From contig NZ_SELQ01000002.1 of assembly GCF_004145405.1 (NCBI RefSeq), positions 186,001 through 250,000 of the forward strand: 64,000 nt of DNA, in the 5' to 3' direction. Below the pieces are notes generated by a model, which saw only the letters and a list, made by a program, of their open reading frames with translations, searched no databases and was not told the DNA's origin. Origin of the DNA: Salipiger sp. IMCC34102 (GTDB lineage Bacteria; Pseudomonadota; Alphaproteobacteria; Rhodobacterales; Rhodobacteraceae). The position numbers and the translations under genes are program-made. Positions within the stretch are counted from its first letter, which is position 1; each line of letters starts with the position of its first letter. Shown here piece by piece: positions 44,972 through 54,372 of this stretch.

Positions 44972-45439
44972 ATGGCCCAGCACATCGACTATGGCAGCCT
45001 GATGCACCGTGCGATGCGGACCCTGATCCGCGAAGTGCTGCAAGGCATTCAGAAGACGGGCGAAATGCCCGGCGAGCACCGTTTTATCATCACCTTCGAC
45101 ACGCTGCATCCGGATGTCGAGATGGCCGATCACCTCTCCGACCGCTACCCGGGCGAGATGACGATCATCATGCAGCACTGGTTCCAGAACCTCGACGTGG
45201 GCGACGAAGGCTTTGCCGTGACCCTGTCCTTCGGCAACGTGCCCGAACCGCTCTACATCCCCTATGACGCGATCACGACCTTCGCCGATCCCTCCGTCGA
45301 ATTCGGCCTGCGGTTCGAGACGCAGGAGACCGACGACGAGGACGAGATCGCGGATGCGCCCATGGCCGAAGACGCCGAGCCAGAGGAGGCGCCGCGCAAG
45401 GACGCCGAGGTCGTGAGCCTGGACAAGTTCCGCAAGTAG
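44972..45439 (+). CDS. sspB: ClpXP adaptor SspB, alpha type
   Basis: A 155-residue adaptor that tethers ssrA-tagged proteins to ClpXP. It shows the alpha-type fold start (IDYGSLMHRAMRTLIREVL), the tag-binding strands (FIITFDT, MTIIMQHWFQNL, FAVTLSFG), an acidic linker and the C-terminal ClpX-binding motif EVVSLDKFRK. ssrA lies upstream in this window. A 57-base gap separates it from fumC, with which it may be transcribed. Confidence 0.95.
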   Translation: MAQHIDYGSLMHRAMRTLIREVLQGIQKTGEMPGEHRFIITFDTLHPDVEMADHLSDRYPGEMTIIMQHWFQNLDVGDEGFAVTLSFGNVPEPLYIPYDAITTFADPSVEFGLRFETQETDDEDEIADAPMAEDAEPEEAPRKDAEVVSLDKFRK

Positions 45440-45496
45440 GGTTTGAAGCGCGGGGCCGGTCGGGCTAGCAAGGGCCAATCGAAGAGGAGCCCTGCC

Positions 45497-46888
45497 ATGA
45501 CCGACACCCGCACCGAATCAGACAGCTTCGGACCCATCGAGGTTGACACCTCCCGCTATTGGGGTGCGCAGACCCAACGGTCGCTGCAGAACTTCCCCAT
45601 CGGCTGGGAAAAGCAGCCGGTCGCCATCGTCCGTGCCCTGGGTGTCATCAAGCAGGCCTGCGCGCAGGCCAATGCCGCACGCGGCAAGCTGGACCAGGAC
45701 AAGGCAGACGCCATGATCGAGGCGGCGAAAGAGGTCGTCGCCGGCAAGCTCGACGATCACTTCCCGCTGGTGGTCTGGCAGACCGGGTCGGGCACCCAGT
45801 CGAACATGAACGCCAACGAGGTCATCTCGAATCGCGCGATCGAGATCATGGGCGGGGAGATCGGCTCGAAGACGCCGGTGCATCCCAACGATCACTGCAA
45901 CATGGGTCAATCGTCGAACGACACCTTCCCCACGGCGATGCACATCGCCGTGGCGCGCACCGCGCACGACGTGCTGTTGCCGGGGCTGGAGCATCTGCAC
46001 ACCGCGCTGGAGGCCAAGCAGGCCGAGTTCGAGGACATCATCAAGATCGGCCGCACCCACACGATGGACGCGACACCGCTGACGCTGGGTCAGGAATTTT
46101 CGGGCTACGTGCATCAGGTCGCGATGGGCATTCGCCGGGTGAAGGCGGCGCTGCCCGCCATCTACGAGCTCGCGCAAGGCGGCACCGCCGTTGGCACGGG
46201 CCTCAACACGCCGAAGGGTTGGGGCGAGACCGTGGCTCGCGAGATCGCCGAGATCACCGGCCTGCCCTTCGTCACGGCCCCCAACAAGTTCGAGGCGCTG
46301 GCTGCCCACGACGCGCTGGTCGAGATGTCGAGCGCCCTGCGTGGCGTCGCGGCGTCCATCTACAAGATCGCCTGCGACATCCGGATGCTGGGCTCCGGCC
46401 CCCGCTGCGGGTTGGGAGAGCTGATGCTGCCCGAGAACGAACCGGGCTCCTCGATCATGCCGGGCAAGGTGAACCCCACCCAGGTCGAGGCGATCACCCA
46501 GGTCTGCGCCCACGTCATGGGCAACGACGCCGCCGTGGGCTTCGCGGGCAGCCAGGGTCATTTCGAGCTGAACGTGATGAAGCCCATGATGGCCTATAAC
46601 GTGCTGCAATCCATGCAGCTTCTGGGCGATTCGGCCGTGGCCTTCACCGACAACTGCGTTTTGGGCATCCGCGCCGACCGCGACCGGATCGAGCGCCTGA
46701 TGCGCGAATCCCTGATGCTGGTGACGGCCCTCGCGCCCGAGATCGGTTACGACAACGCGACCACGGTGGCGAAGACCGCGCACAAGAACGGCACCACGCT
46801 GAAGCAGGAAGCCATCGCTCTGGGCTTCGTCGACGAGGAAACCTTCGAACGTGTCGTGCGCCCCGAGGACATGATCGGCCCCAGGTAA
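45497..46888 (+). CDS. fumC: Class II fumarate hydratase
   Basis: A 463-residue oxygen-stable fumarase of the TCA cycle. It carries the early [19 protein letters not shown] block, [14 protein letters not shown], the catalytic-loop signature [13 protein letters not shown] near residue 317 and the [14 protein letters not shown] segment. The ATG after GAGGAG is chosen; a start 18 codons earlier has no support. DUF4169 and RHH genes follow, as is usual in this family. Confidence 0.97.
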   Translation: MTDTRTESDSFGPIEVDTSRYWGAQTQRSLQNFPIGWEKQPVAIVRALGVIKQACAQANAARGKLDQDKADAMIEAAKEVVAGKLDDHFPLVVWQTGSGTQSNMNANEVISNRAIEIMGGEIGSKTPVHPNDHCNMGQSSNDTFPTAMHIAVARTAHDVLLPGLEHLHTALEAKQAEFEDIIKIGRTHTMDATPLTLGQEFSGYVHQVAMGIRRVKAALPAIYELAQGGTAVGTGLNTPKGWGETVAREIAEITGLPFVTAPNKFEALAAHDALVEMSSALRGVAASIYKIACDIRMLGSGPRCGLGELMLPENEPGSSIMPGKVNPTQVEAITQVCAHVMGNDAAVGFAGSQGHFELNVMKPMMAYNVLQSMQLLGDSAVAFTDNCVLGIRADRDRIERLMRESLMLVTALAPEIGYDNATTVAKTAHKNGTTLKQEAIALGFVDEETFERVVRPEDMIGPR

Positions 46889-46974
46889 ATCCAGGGCTCT
46901 CTGCTATTTTCCCGGCCCGCGACGCCTGCGCGCGGGCCGTCCCCGTCCCCTCGCAGCCAAGGAAAGTTCACGGC

Positions 46975-47154
46975 ATGACGTCGAAAGTCATCTCGCTCAA
47001 TCAGGTGCGCAAGAAACGCGACCGGGCCGAGGCCAAGGCCGAGGCGGACGCAAACGCGGTTCGGCATGGGCGCACGAAAGCGCAACGTCTGCTGGAAGCC
47101 ACGCAGGCCGAACGCGCGCGTAAATCCCTCGATGATTCCAAGTTCGAGGAATGA
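46975..47154 (+). CDS. DUF4169 family small protein
   Basis: A 59-residue, strongly charged peptide (start MTSKVISLNQVRKKRDRAEA). The ISLNQVRKKRDRAEAKA stretch is the DUF4169 hallmark, and it is predicted to be one long helix. Function unknown. Its TGA overlaps the ATG of the RHH gene. An intergenic 9-bp hairpin (46913-46939) separates it from fumC. The arrangement fumC-DUF4169-RHH is conserved in Rhodobacterales. Confidence 0.85.
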   Translation: MTSKVISLNQVRKKRDRAEAKAEADANAVRHGRTKAQRLLEATQAERARKSLDDSKFEE

Positions 47155-47450
47155 CGCAAGTTCCGCCGGTCCCCGCCGGTCGGCCGGTCAAGCATTCGCT
47201 CAGCCTGCGCGGGCATCGCACCAGCGTCTCTCTCGAAGCGGAGTTCTGGACGGCGTTCCGCGCACTGGCCGCGCGGCGGAACCTTGCGCTGAATGCGCTG
47301 GCCGCTCAGATCGACGTGCGCCGGGGGGACGTGGGCCTCGCCTCCGCCATCCGGGTGGCGGTCCTGGCAGACCTTCTGGACCGGGTGGAGGACGCCGGGT
47401 CATCCGACCGACCGCCGTCCCCGGTAGAGGACTTCGGGACCGACCGATAG
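47151..47450 (+). CDS. Ribbon-helix-helix domain protein (RHH_4)
   Basis: A 99-residue protein. The segment HSLSLRGHRTSVSLEAEFW forms the ribbon and the following helices (TAFRALAARRNLALNALAAQID, in two blocks) complete an RHH DNA-binding fold. Such proteins bind DNA as dimers, but this family has no known regulon. It starts at the ATG overlapping the DUF4169 stop. Confidence 0.82.
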   Translation: MTQVPPVPAGRPVKHSLSLRGHRTSVSLEAEFWTAFRALAARRNLALNALAAQIDVRRGDVGLASAIRVAVLADLLDRVEDAGSSDRPPSPVEDFGTDR

Positions 47451-47525
47451 GAGACCTGGCTCCGGGTTCAACCTCCGCTTGATCCATCGCAGCAGATTGA
47501 GAGCAGTCGCACTGTTGAAGGGCAT
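47400..47525 (-). CDS. Doubtful small ORF antisense to the RHH gene end
   Basis: A 41-codon frame, beginning MPFNSATALNLLRWIKRRLN, with AGGA eight bases upstream of the ATG. It overlaps the 3' end of the RHH gene by 51 bases on the opposite strand and lies downstream of the P450 gene. The basic amphipathic start could be real, but no family is recognised. The rest of 47526-47610 has nothing I can name. Confidence 0.2.
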   Translation of the reverse strand: MPFNSATALNLLRWIKRRLNPEPGLLSVGPEVLYRGRRSVG

Positions 47526-47610
47526 CGTAAGTCCTCGTCGTTTGCCCACCCTCGGGCGGGGTCGGGCCGTGGATGATGATTGGATTTTTGAACTCTTGGC
47601 ACTGCCTCGG

Positions 47611-48987
47611 TCAGGTGGTCGCAGGGTCAGACAAAGCGTGCCGTCGGATGGATAGGAAAAGCCCCGACCGGCTGCGTACGGTCAGATGGGCCACGGGAAC
47701 GGGAATCCGGTCCTCGACCAGATCGAAGCGGTATTGCTTGAGCAGTTTCGCCAGCAACACGACTCCTTCGATCATCGCAAAGCCCGCACCGGTGCAAACG
47801 CGCGGTCCGGCGGAGAACGGCATGTAGGCCTGTCGTTGCTGGTCCTTCTCCTCGGCTCGCTGCCAGCGCGCGGGGTCGAAGCCGTCGGGGTCGTTCCAGA
47901 TTCGCGCATGGCGGTGAAGGTGCCAGGGTGACAGCACCACCTGCCCACCGGGCCGGACGGCGCGATCGCGGAACACCTCGGGCCGCGTCGTCTCCCGCAC
48001 CATCATCGGAACGGGCGGGTAGAGCCGCAGCGATTCGCGGAAGACGTCGCGCGTCACCTTCAACGTCGAGAGGCCCGCGAAACTGCCGTCCCAGGCCAGC
48101 GCCTCCGCGATGACCCGCTCCTGCCAGTCCGGCGCCTGGGCGAGCAGATAGAGCGTCCAAGCCAACGCCGCGGCAGAGGTTTCGTGCCCTGCGAGAAAGA
48201 AGATCGCGACCTGGTCGACCATCTCCTCGGCATCGAAGGTCTGGCCGGTCTCGGGATCGGCGGTGGTCATGATCTTGGTCGCAAGATCGTCCGGGGCAAC
48301 CCCGCTTGCGATCGCCTCCAGCCGCGCCTGCGTGAGGTCACCGATCAGCGCGCGGATCCGCCGCGCGGTCGCGCGCGTCTCGCGCCGGAAGAACCGCGGC
48401 AGCCGGGACAGCCCGGGCAGGAAGGCCGCAAGGTTCAGGATCGGCTGACTGCGCTGGTAGTCGCGGAAGGCGTCGAAGACCTCCGCCGCCACGCGATCCT
48501 CGATCGGCAGCGAGAAAAGCGTGCGGAAAATGACATCGGCTGCGGCATGGCTCGTCTCGGGCTCGACGTCGACGGGGGCGCCCGTGGCCAGCGGTCCAAG
48601 GCGGTCCACGGCGCGATCCCCCGCATCGACGATGGCGGGAAAGACGTCCCGCAGCCGCCCGCCGGCGAAGGCGGGGTCGATGATGCGGCGCTGCCGTTTC
48701 CAGGTTTCGCCGTTCGTCAGGAAGACCGAATTGCCCAGCAGCGGCCGCAGCCCCGCGCCGATGCGGTCGGATTTCGGGAAGTCATCGGGGCGCTCGCGCA
48801 GGACGAGGTCGACCAGTGCGGGATCGTTGACCATGTAGCTGCGAAAGAACGGTGTGCGGAACTCGGCCATCCAGGCGCGGTAGAGCTTTGCCGGCTGGGC
48901 CGAGAGGATGTCGGCGCGAAAGAGCTTCGCGTAACGCCAAAGCGAGACCTTGTCGGGACGGCTGTCGGGCTTGACGGGATGGGTCAC
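47611..48987 (-). CDS. Cytochrome P450
   Basis: A 458-residue P450. The I-helix oxygen-activation motif is FLAGHETSAAAL, the ExxR motif is in FRESLRLYPP, and the heme-binding signature FSAGPRVCTGAG places the ligand Cys near residue 397. The start is a GTG overlapping the stop of the hydrolase gene (GTGA). The length and the WKRQRRIIDPAF segment near residue 105 recall class E P450s related to fatty-acid or sterol hydroxylases. No redox partner genes are adjacent. The substrate is unknown. Confidence 0.92.
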   Translation of the reverse strand: MTHPVKPDSRPDKVSLWRYAKLFRADILSAQPAKLYRAWMAEFRTPFFRSYMVNDPALVDLVLRERPDDFPKSDRIGAGLRPLLGNSVFLTNGETWKRQRRIIDPAFAGGRLRDVFPAIVDAGDRAVDRLGPLATGAPVDVEPETSHAAADVIFRTLFSLPIEDRVAAEVFDAFRDYQRSQPILNLAAFLPGLSRLPRFFRRETRATARRIRALIGDLTQARLEAIASGVAPDDLATKIMTTADPETGQTFDAEEMVDQVAIFFLAGHETSAAALAWTLYLLAQAPDWQERVIAEALAWDGSFAGLSTLKVTRDVFRESLRLYPPVPMMVRETTRPEVFRDRAVRPGGQVVLSPWHLHRHARIWNDPDGFDPARWQRAEEKDQQRQAYMPFSAGPRVCTGAGFAMIEGVVLLAKLLKQYRFDLVEDRIPVPVAHLTVRSRSGLFLSIRRHALSDPATT

Positions 48988-50216
48988 GCCGCAACCGAGG
49001 TGAACTTGGAGACGGGTTTGACGATCCGCGATTTCGAGGGCGCGCGGCCCGCGAAGCGCGCGCCAAGCGTCGCGGGGCCAGCGGTGATGCGGAAGTAATC
49101 GTAATCCCCGGGCCGGTCGAACGCGCAGAGGTACTGGAAGTGCAATCGGAAAAACTTCCACCGCAACTCCTTCCAGCGCGCGGGCGACAGGGTCTGGGTA
49201 AAGGCCGCCGAGATCACAAGCGGCCAGCGTTGGTCCTTGGGCGCGACACCGCTGACGGCCACCGGGTCGCAAAGCGCGAAGGCGCAGCCGTCGCCCGGCG
49301 CGGTCACGTCGACCCAAGTGACGTCCTGCGCTGAAAGATAGGCCAGGTCGCGCCGCAACCGCTCCGCCCGCGGCAGGAAGCTGACCATGGGCACGACCTG
49401 GCCCAAGGTCAGGAATGACAGGACCGGGCCGTCCTGCGGCAGGCGGCCCGCGCGGATCAGATCCGACAGGATCGACACGCCCAGATGCGCGCCGGAGGAA
49501 TGGCCGACCACCAGCACCTCGTCCACGTCCTCTGCAAGGGCTTCAGCGATGATATCGGCGAACTGCGCCATCCGCGCCTCCAGCGGCGGCGGGTTGGCGC
49601 CTTTCCAGCGGGCGGAATAGGCGTAGTCGTGCATCAGGTAATAGGCGTAGACCTTGCCGTCCTTGCGCTTGAACCAGCGCAGAATGCCCACTGCGACAGC
49701 GACACCCACGACAAGGCCGACCGTGCCGGACAACACCAGTGGCGTCCCCAGTCCCGCTAACGTGGCGAGCGCCCAGCCCGCGAGCGCGCCCAGACCCAGC
49801 GCCACAACCAGTTGCAGCAAGAGCATGCCAACCGGGTAGAGCGCCGCGATCACCGGGCCCTTGCGCAGGCGCATGAGCCGCCTCAGCGCGCCGCTGCCGA
49901 TATAGGTCCAGGCGGTGCGGACAAGGTGCGCGTAGGTCGCGGGGATCGAGTTCGACATGCTGTCGCGCACGATGTCGGACCAGACCAGCACGTCGATCCG
50001 GGTCTCGACCCGCGCGCCCTCGATCTCTGCCGCGACCTGCCAGCCATAGGTCTGGCCGCCCGTCTTGGGGGAGAGGGCGATCTCGAAGCCGCTGATCCGC
50101 CCCTGCGCCGCGCTTTCGGTGCGGTAGAGTTCCCGGTAGCGACGCGGATGGATGGGATCGTAGCCGGGGATGTAGAACACCCGGCGTCTGCGCACCTGCC
50201 CCTGATCCTCTGCCAT
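48984..50216 (-). CDS. Alpha/beta-hydrolase-like membrane protein
   Basis: A 410-residue protein. An N-terminal strand (RRVFYIPGYDPIHPRRY) begins the hydrolase fold. Two hydrophobic helices follow (about residues 120-170), inserted before the nucleophile elbow VVGHSSGAHLG (Ser near residue 240). The interrupted fold is unusual. It appears coupled to the P450 gene, so it may process the same lipid-like substrate. No closer family assignment is possible from reading. Confidence 0.7.
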   Translation of the reverse strand: MAEDQGQVRRRRVFYIPGYDPIHPRRYRELYRTESAAQGRISGFEIALSPKTGGQTYGWQVAAEIEGARVETRIDVLVWSDIVRDSMSNSIPATYAHLVRTAWTYIGSGALRRLMRLRKGPVIAALYPVGMLLLQLVVALGLGALAGWALATLAGLGTPLVLSGTVGLVVGVAVAVGILRWFKRKDGKVYAYYLMHDYAYSARWKGANPPPLEARMAQFADIIAEALAEDVDEVLVVGHSSGAHLGVSILSDLIRAGRLPQDGPVLSFLTLGQVVPMVSFLPRAERLRRDLAYLSAQDVTWVDVTAPGDGCAFALCDPVAVSGVAPKDQRWPLVISAAFTQTLSPARWKELRWKFFRLHFQYLCAFDRPGDYDYFRITAGPATLGARFAGRAPSKSRIVKPVSKFTSVAA

Positions 50217-50273
50217 AGCTTGCCCGTCGCTGTTTGCGTCACCTTGGCACGGGGGCGGGGCGAAATTAAGCCC

Positions 50274-51029
50274 CTAGCCGACCGCCGCGAGGGCGGGAAA
50301 GCGTTCCAGAAGCCAGAAGCTGAAGGCGGTGAACTGGCCCGTGACCATCATCAGCCCGACGGTCCAGAGCAGCAGGCCCGAGATCCGCTCGATCCGCGCC
50401 ATGTGCCGCTTCATCCATGCCATGACGCCCTTGAGCCGCGGGAAGAACGCCGCGACCGCGAGGAAGGGAATGCCCAGCCCAAGCGCGTAGACTGCCAGCA
50501 GGACCGATCCGCGGGTCAGGCTCGCCTCGGTCGCGGCGAGGCTGAGTATCGTGCCCAGGATCGGGCCCAGGCAGGGCGTCCAGCCGAAGGCGAAGGCCAG
50601 CCCCAGCACGTAGGCCCCGAGGGCACTGCCGCCGCGGTCCCCGGCCTCGATCCGGGCTTCGCGGTCGAGGAACCCCAGGCGGAAGACCCCGATGAAATGC
50701 GCCCCGAACAGCATGACCACCGCACCCGAGATCGGCACGAACCAGCCCTGCCACTGCAGCAGGAGCCGCCCCATCGAGGAGAACGCCATGCCCAGCAACA
50801 AAAATACCGTCGACAGACCCAGCACGAACATTACCGCCGCCACAAGCACCTTGCGGCGGGCGGCGCCGGCCTGATCCATCTCGGTCACCGTCACCCCACC
50901 CATGAAGGCAAGGTAAGGCGGGACGATCGGCAGCACGCAGGGGCTGAGGAACGACAACACGCCCGCGGCCAGCGCGATCAGCATCGCGGGCAACAGGCTG
51001 GCATCCATCAAGGTGGCGGACTCGATCAT
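50274..51029 (-). CDS. ccdA: CcdA-type cytochrome c biogenesis / thiol-disulfide transporter
   Basis: A 251-residue inner-membrane protein with six helices and the paired Cys motifs of the CcdA/DsbD-beta family: SPCVLPIVPPYL near residue 30 and GWTPCLGPILG near residue 150. It carries electrons from cytoplasmic thioredoxin to periplasmic thiol proteins for cytochrome c maturation. It diverges from tusA across a 92-base gap and lies 57 bases upstream of the hydrolase gene. Confidence 0.92.
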   Translation of the reverse strand: MIESATLMDASLLPAMLIALAAGVLSFLSPCVLPIVPPYLAFMGGVTVTEMDQAGAARRKVLVAAVMFVLGLSTVFLLLGMAFSSMGRLLLQWQGWFVPISGAVVMLFGAHFIGVFRLGFLDREARIEAGDRGGSALGAYVLGLAFAFGWTPCLGPILGTILSLAATEASLTRGSVLLAVYALGLGIPFLAVAAFFPRLKGVMAWMKRHMARIERISGLLLWTVGLMMVTGQFTAFSFWLLERFPALAAVG

Positions 51030-51121
51030 GGCGCTTGCCTAGCAGGGTGCCGGGGGGAGGTCACGCCCTGCCCCGTCACGTCGGCGTTTACAAGTTCGAC
51101 GCCGCGGATTACGCCGCTGGG

Positions 51122-51349
51122 ATGGACCATGATGCCGATCTTGATGCCACCGGGCTTTTGTGCCCCCTGCCCGTCCTGAAGGCGCGCAAGCGGTTGCAAG
51201 CGCTGGCCCCTGGACAGGTGCTGCGCATGCAGGCGGACGATCCCGCGGCGGTCGTCGACGTGCCGCATTTCTGCGCCGAGGCCGGTCATACGCTTGTATC
51301 GAGCGGCGAGAGCGGTGGTGTCCAGACCTACCTGATCCGCAAGGGCTGA
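51122..51349 (+). CDS. tusA: TusA-like sulfurtransferase
   Basis: A 75-residue SirA/TusA-fold protein. The active-site Cys14 sits in DATGLLCPLPVLKAR. Members relay persulfide sulfur for tRNA thiolation, molybdenum cofactor or sulfur oxidation. The ATG giving MDHDADLDATG is chosen; its ribosome site is weak, and the longer frame (from 51035) lacks support. It stands alone, followed by a 150-base gap without obvious content up to the rne terminator. Confidence 0.88.
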   Translation: MDHDADLDATGLLCPLPVLKARKRLQALAPGQVLRMQADDPAAVVDVPHFCAEAGHTLVSSGESGGVQTYLIRKG

Positions 51350-51495
51350 ACGCGCCGCGCGACGGTCCGATCCGCACGAAAGGCCTCGCGTCCGGGTGGT
51401 CCCGGTTGACGCCGACCGAACCGCGTTTCCGCGATCCGCGCGAAGGCGAAGCCTTTTCAACGATTGCTTCGGCTCGAATTCTCCTCCGCCATAAG

Positions 51496-51522
51496 AAAAA
51501 GGGCGCACCTGCGGCACGCCCT
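51496..51522 (-). terminator. Intrinsic terminator of rne
   Basis: Read leftward: a 10-bp stem (AGGGCGTGCC with two G-U pairs) with a 3-base loop, then five Ts. It starts 28 bases after the rne stop and resembles the terminator at 33640-33669. Confidence 0.82.
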
Positions 51523-51549
51523 CTTCATTCGTTTCAGCGTAGCCGGGCC

Positions 51550-54372
51550 TCAGCGGCCCAGCGACCACCAGCCGCGTTTGCGGGGCTTCGCTTCACCCTC
51601 GTCGGTGTCTTCGGCTTCCTCGGTCTGTCCCGTGGTGGAGGTGTCCTCACCCTTCGAGACCTCCGGCACCTCGGTGACCGCCTTCACCTCCGGCGCGGCC
51701 TCGGCCGGCGCGGGCTCGGGGGCTTCGGTGGCCGGGGTCGGAACGGGGGTGCCAAGTGCCTCGTCCGCTGACGCGGCGGCGGGCGCCTCCTCAGGGGATC
51801 CGGCTGCGGGAGCGCTTTCCTCGGTCGCGGTCGACGCGGGTGCCACGGGCGTGTCGGCAACCGGCGTTTCCTCGGCCGGGGCCGCCGGTTTCCGGGCGCG
51901 GCTGCGACGCTTGGGCTTAGATGTCTCCACCTCGCCTTCCGCGGCTTCCGGCTGGGGCGCAAATTCGCCCTCGACCTCCTTGGGGGAGTCCTCGGTCTTC
52001 TTGCGGCGGCTGCGGGTGCGCTTCTTGGGCGCCTCCTCGGCCTTCGCTTCGGCGGTATCCGTCGCCTCGGCCGCGTCAGCCGCAGGGGTCGCTGTGTCCT
52101 CGGTCGCCGCCTCCGCCGGGGCGTCGGCCTTCTTGCGCCGCGACCGGCTGCGGCGGGGCTTCGGCTCCTCGGTCACAGCTTCCGCAAGCTCGGCCGGCGT
52201 CTCCGGCGCGTCGTCGGACCTGCTGTCGCGGGCCGCGGCGGGCGTCTCCTCCGACCCGTCGCGCGACGCGGTGTCGTCGGATGCCGTGTCGTCCTGCGAT
52301 CCGTCCGACCCGTTCTCGTCCGAGCGGCCGCCCCGCCGCCGGCGCCGGCGGCGCCGCTTCTTCTTGGGCTGACCTTCGCCATCCTCGGATCCCGGCGCGG
52401 ACGACCTTGTGTCGTCGCCGGTGTTGGCCGTGTCCGGCGCTTCGTCCTCTTCCGGGGTCTCCTCGACGATATCCGTATCGTCCTCGTCGAGATCCTGCAT
52501 CAGCGCGGCATCGGCCTGCACGAAGGCACCGGCTTCCGGGACCACGCGGGTGGCCTGCTTGAACTTGTCGAGGGCGAATTCAGGCGAAACCAGCTTAAGA
52601 TCGCATTCCACCCGCACGGCCATGCCGTAGCGCGCTTCCACCGCGGCCACATGTTCGCGCTTGGCGTTCATCAGGAAGTTCGCGATGGAGGCCGGTGCGC
52701 GGACCAGCACCTCCTTCGTGCGCCCGCGGACGCCCTCTTCCTCCAACTGGCGGATGATGTTGAGCGCGACGTTGTCGTCGGACCGCAGAAGACCGGTGCC
52801 GTGACAATGCGGGCAAGGCTGCGTCGTCGCTTCCAGCATGCCGGGACGCAGGCGCTGACGCGACATCTCTAAAAGGCCGAAGCCCGAGATGCGGCCCACC
52901 TGGATGCGCGCCCGGTCGTTCTTGAGCTTGTCCTTGAAGCGCTTCTCGACGGCCGCGTTGTTGCGACGTTCGTCCATGTCGATGAAGTCGATCACGATCA
53001 GCCCCGCGAGGTCGCGCAGGCGCAACTGGCGGGCCACCTCGTCGGCGGCCTCCAGGTTGGTCTTCAGCGCCGTCTGCTCGATCGAGCCTTCCTTGGTGGC
53101 CCGGCCGGAGTTCACGTCGATGGCGACCAGCGCCTCGGTGATGCCGATCACGATGTAGCCGCCCGAGGGCAGTTGCACCGTCGGGTTGAACATGCCGCCC
53201 AGGTAGCTTTCCACCTGGTAGCGCGCGTAAAGCGGCATCTGCTCGGCGTAGTGCTTCACGTTCTTGGCGTGGGACGGCATGATCATCTTCATGAAGTCCT
53301 TGGCCGTGCGATAGCCCTGCTGGCCCGCGACGATGACCTCGTCGATCTCCTTGGAATAGAGATCGCGGATCGTGCGCTTGATGAGGTCGCCTTCCTCGTA
53401 GATCTTGGCGGGCGCGACCGACTTCAGCGTCAGCTCGCGGATCTGCTCCCACATGCGCTGCAGGTACTCGTAGTCGCGCTTGATCTCGGTCCGGCTGCGC
53501 TGGCTGCCGGCGGTGCGGATGATCAGGCCGGCGCCGTCGGGCACCTCCATCTCTCCGGCGATCTGCTTGAGCTTCTTGCGGTCGGCCGCGTTGGTGATCT
53601 TGCGGCTGATGCCGCCGCCGCGCGCGGTATTGGGCATCAGCACGCAGTAACGACCTGCAAGGCTGAGGTATGTGGTCAGGGCCGCGCCCTTGTTGCCGCG
53701 CTCTTCCTTGACGACCTGGATCAGCAGGATCTGGCGGACCTTGATGACCTCCTGGATCTTGTAGCGCTTGGGGCGGGGCTTGCGGACCGGGCGCACCTCG
53801 TCGGTGTCGTCGTCGGCGACCCGTTCGATGCTGTCGTCCTTTTCGGAGGCATCGGGCGCGTCGTCCTCGTCGTCGTGATGATCGTCCTCGGCGGCGTGCG
53901 TGTCGCCGTCGGCTTTTGCCGCGTCACCGTTCCCGTTCTCGTCGAGGTCGATGGTCTCCATGCCGGAGACCTTCTCGGAGGTCGTGGCATCGGTGTCGGC
54001 TGCGTCCTCTGCCTTGGTGCGGCGGGACCGGCGGCGGTTGGGTTTCTGGTCCTCTTCCTCGTCGGCGGCTTTGAGGCTTTCGGCGTAGGCGCGCTCTTCC
54101 TCCATCAGGGCCTGACGGTCGGCGATGGGGATCTGGTAGTAGTCGGGGTGAATTTCCGAGAAGGCGAGGAACCCGTGGCGATTCCCGCCGTAGTCGACGA
54201 AGGCCGCCTGCAGCGACGGTTCGACCCGGGTGACCTTTGCAAGGTAGATGTTGCCGGCAAGCTGACGCTTGAACTGGCTTTCGAAATCAAATTCCTCGAC
54301 TTTGTTTCCATCCACCACAACGACGCGGGTTTCTTCCGCGTGCGTGGCGTCGATCAGCATTTTCTTGGCCAT
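51550..54372 (-). CDS. rne: Ribonuclease E/G
   Basis: A 940-residue endoribonuclease, the core of the RNA degradosome. It begins AKKMLIDATHAEETRVVVV. The S1 domain is split by an acidic, low-complexity insertion (about residues 90-200) before KRYKIQEVIKVRQILLIQ, typical of alphaproteobacterial RNase E. The catalytic DNase I-like domain has VAIDVNSGRAT and IVIDFIDMD with metal-binding Asp; the zinc link is CPHCHG near residue 520. From about residue 620 the tail is disordered, rich in Ala, Glu and Arg blocks, and ends GWWSLGR. Start choice between ATG at 54372 and one three codons upstream is uncertain. Confidence 0.95.
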   Translation of the reverse strand: MAKKMLIDATHAEETRVVVVDGNKVEEFDFESQFKRQLAGNIYLAKVTRVEPSLQAAFVDYGGNRHGFLAFSEIHPDYYQIPIADRQALMEEERAYAESLKAADEEEDQKPNRRRSRRTKAEDAADTDATTSEKVSGMETIDLDENGNGDAAKADGDTHAAEDDHHDDEDDAPDASEKDDSIERVADDDTDEVRPVRKPRPKRYKIQEVIKVRQILLIQVVKEERGNKGAALTTYLSLAGRYCVLMPNTARGGGISRKITNAADRKKLKQIAGEMEVPDGAGLIIRTAGSQRSRTEIKRDYEYLQRMWEQIRELTLKSVAPAKIYEEGDLIKRTIRDLYSKEIDEVIVAGQQGYRTAKDFMKMIMPSHAKNVKHYAEQMPLYARYQVESYLGGMFNPTVQLPSGGYIVIGITEALVAIDVNSGRATKEGSIEQTALKTNLEAADEVARQLRLRDLAGLIVIDFIDMDERRNNAAVEKRFKDKLKNDRARIQVGRISGFGLLEMSRQRLRPGMLEATTQPCPHCHGTGLLRSDDNVALNIIRQLEEEGVRGRTKEVLVRAPASIANFLMNAKREHVAAVEARYGMAVRVECDLKLVSPEFALDKFKQATRVVPEAGAFVQADAALMQDLDEDDTDIVEETPEEDEAPDTANTGDDTRSSAPGSEDGEGQPKKKRRRRRRRRGGRSDENGSDGSQDDTASDDTASRDGSEETPAAARDSRSDDAPETPAELAEAVTEEPKPRRSRSRRKKADAPAEAATEDTATPAADAAEATDTAEAKAEEAPKKRTRSRRKKTEDSPKEVEGEFAPQPEAAEGEVETSKPKRRSRARKPAAPAEETPVADTPVAPASTATEESAPAAGSPEEAPAAASADEALGTPVPTPATEAPEPAPAEAAPEVKAVTEVPEVSKGEDTSTTGQTEEAEDTDEGEAKPRKRGWWSLGR

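Noticed and set aside
51035-51121. Longer N-terminus for the TusA-like protein
   Set aside because: The extra 29 residues do not resemble the family and run toward the ccdA promoter region; the shorter form fits the usual 75-80 residue length.
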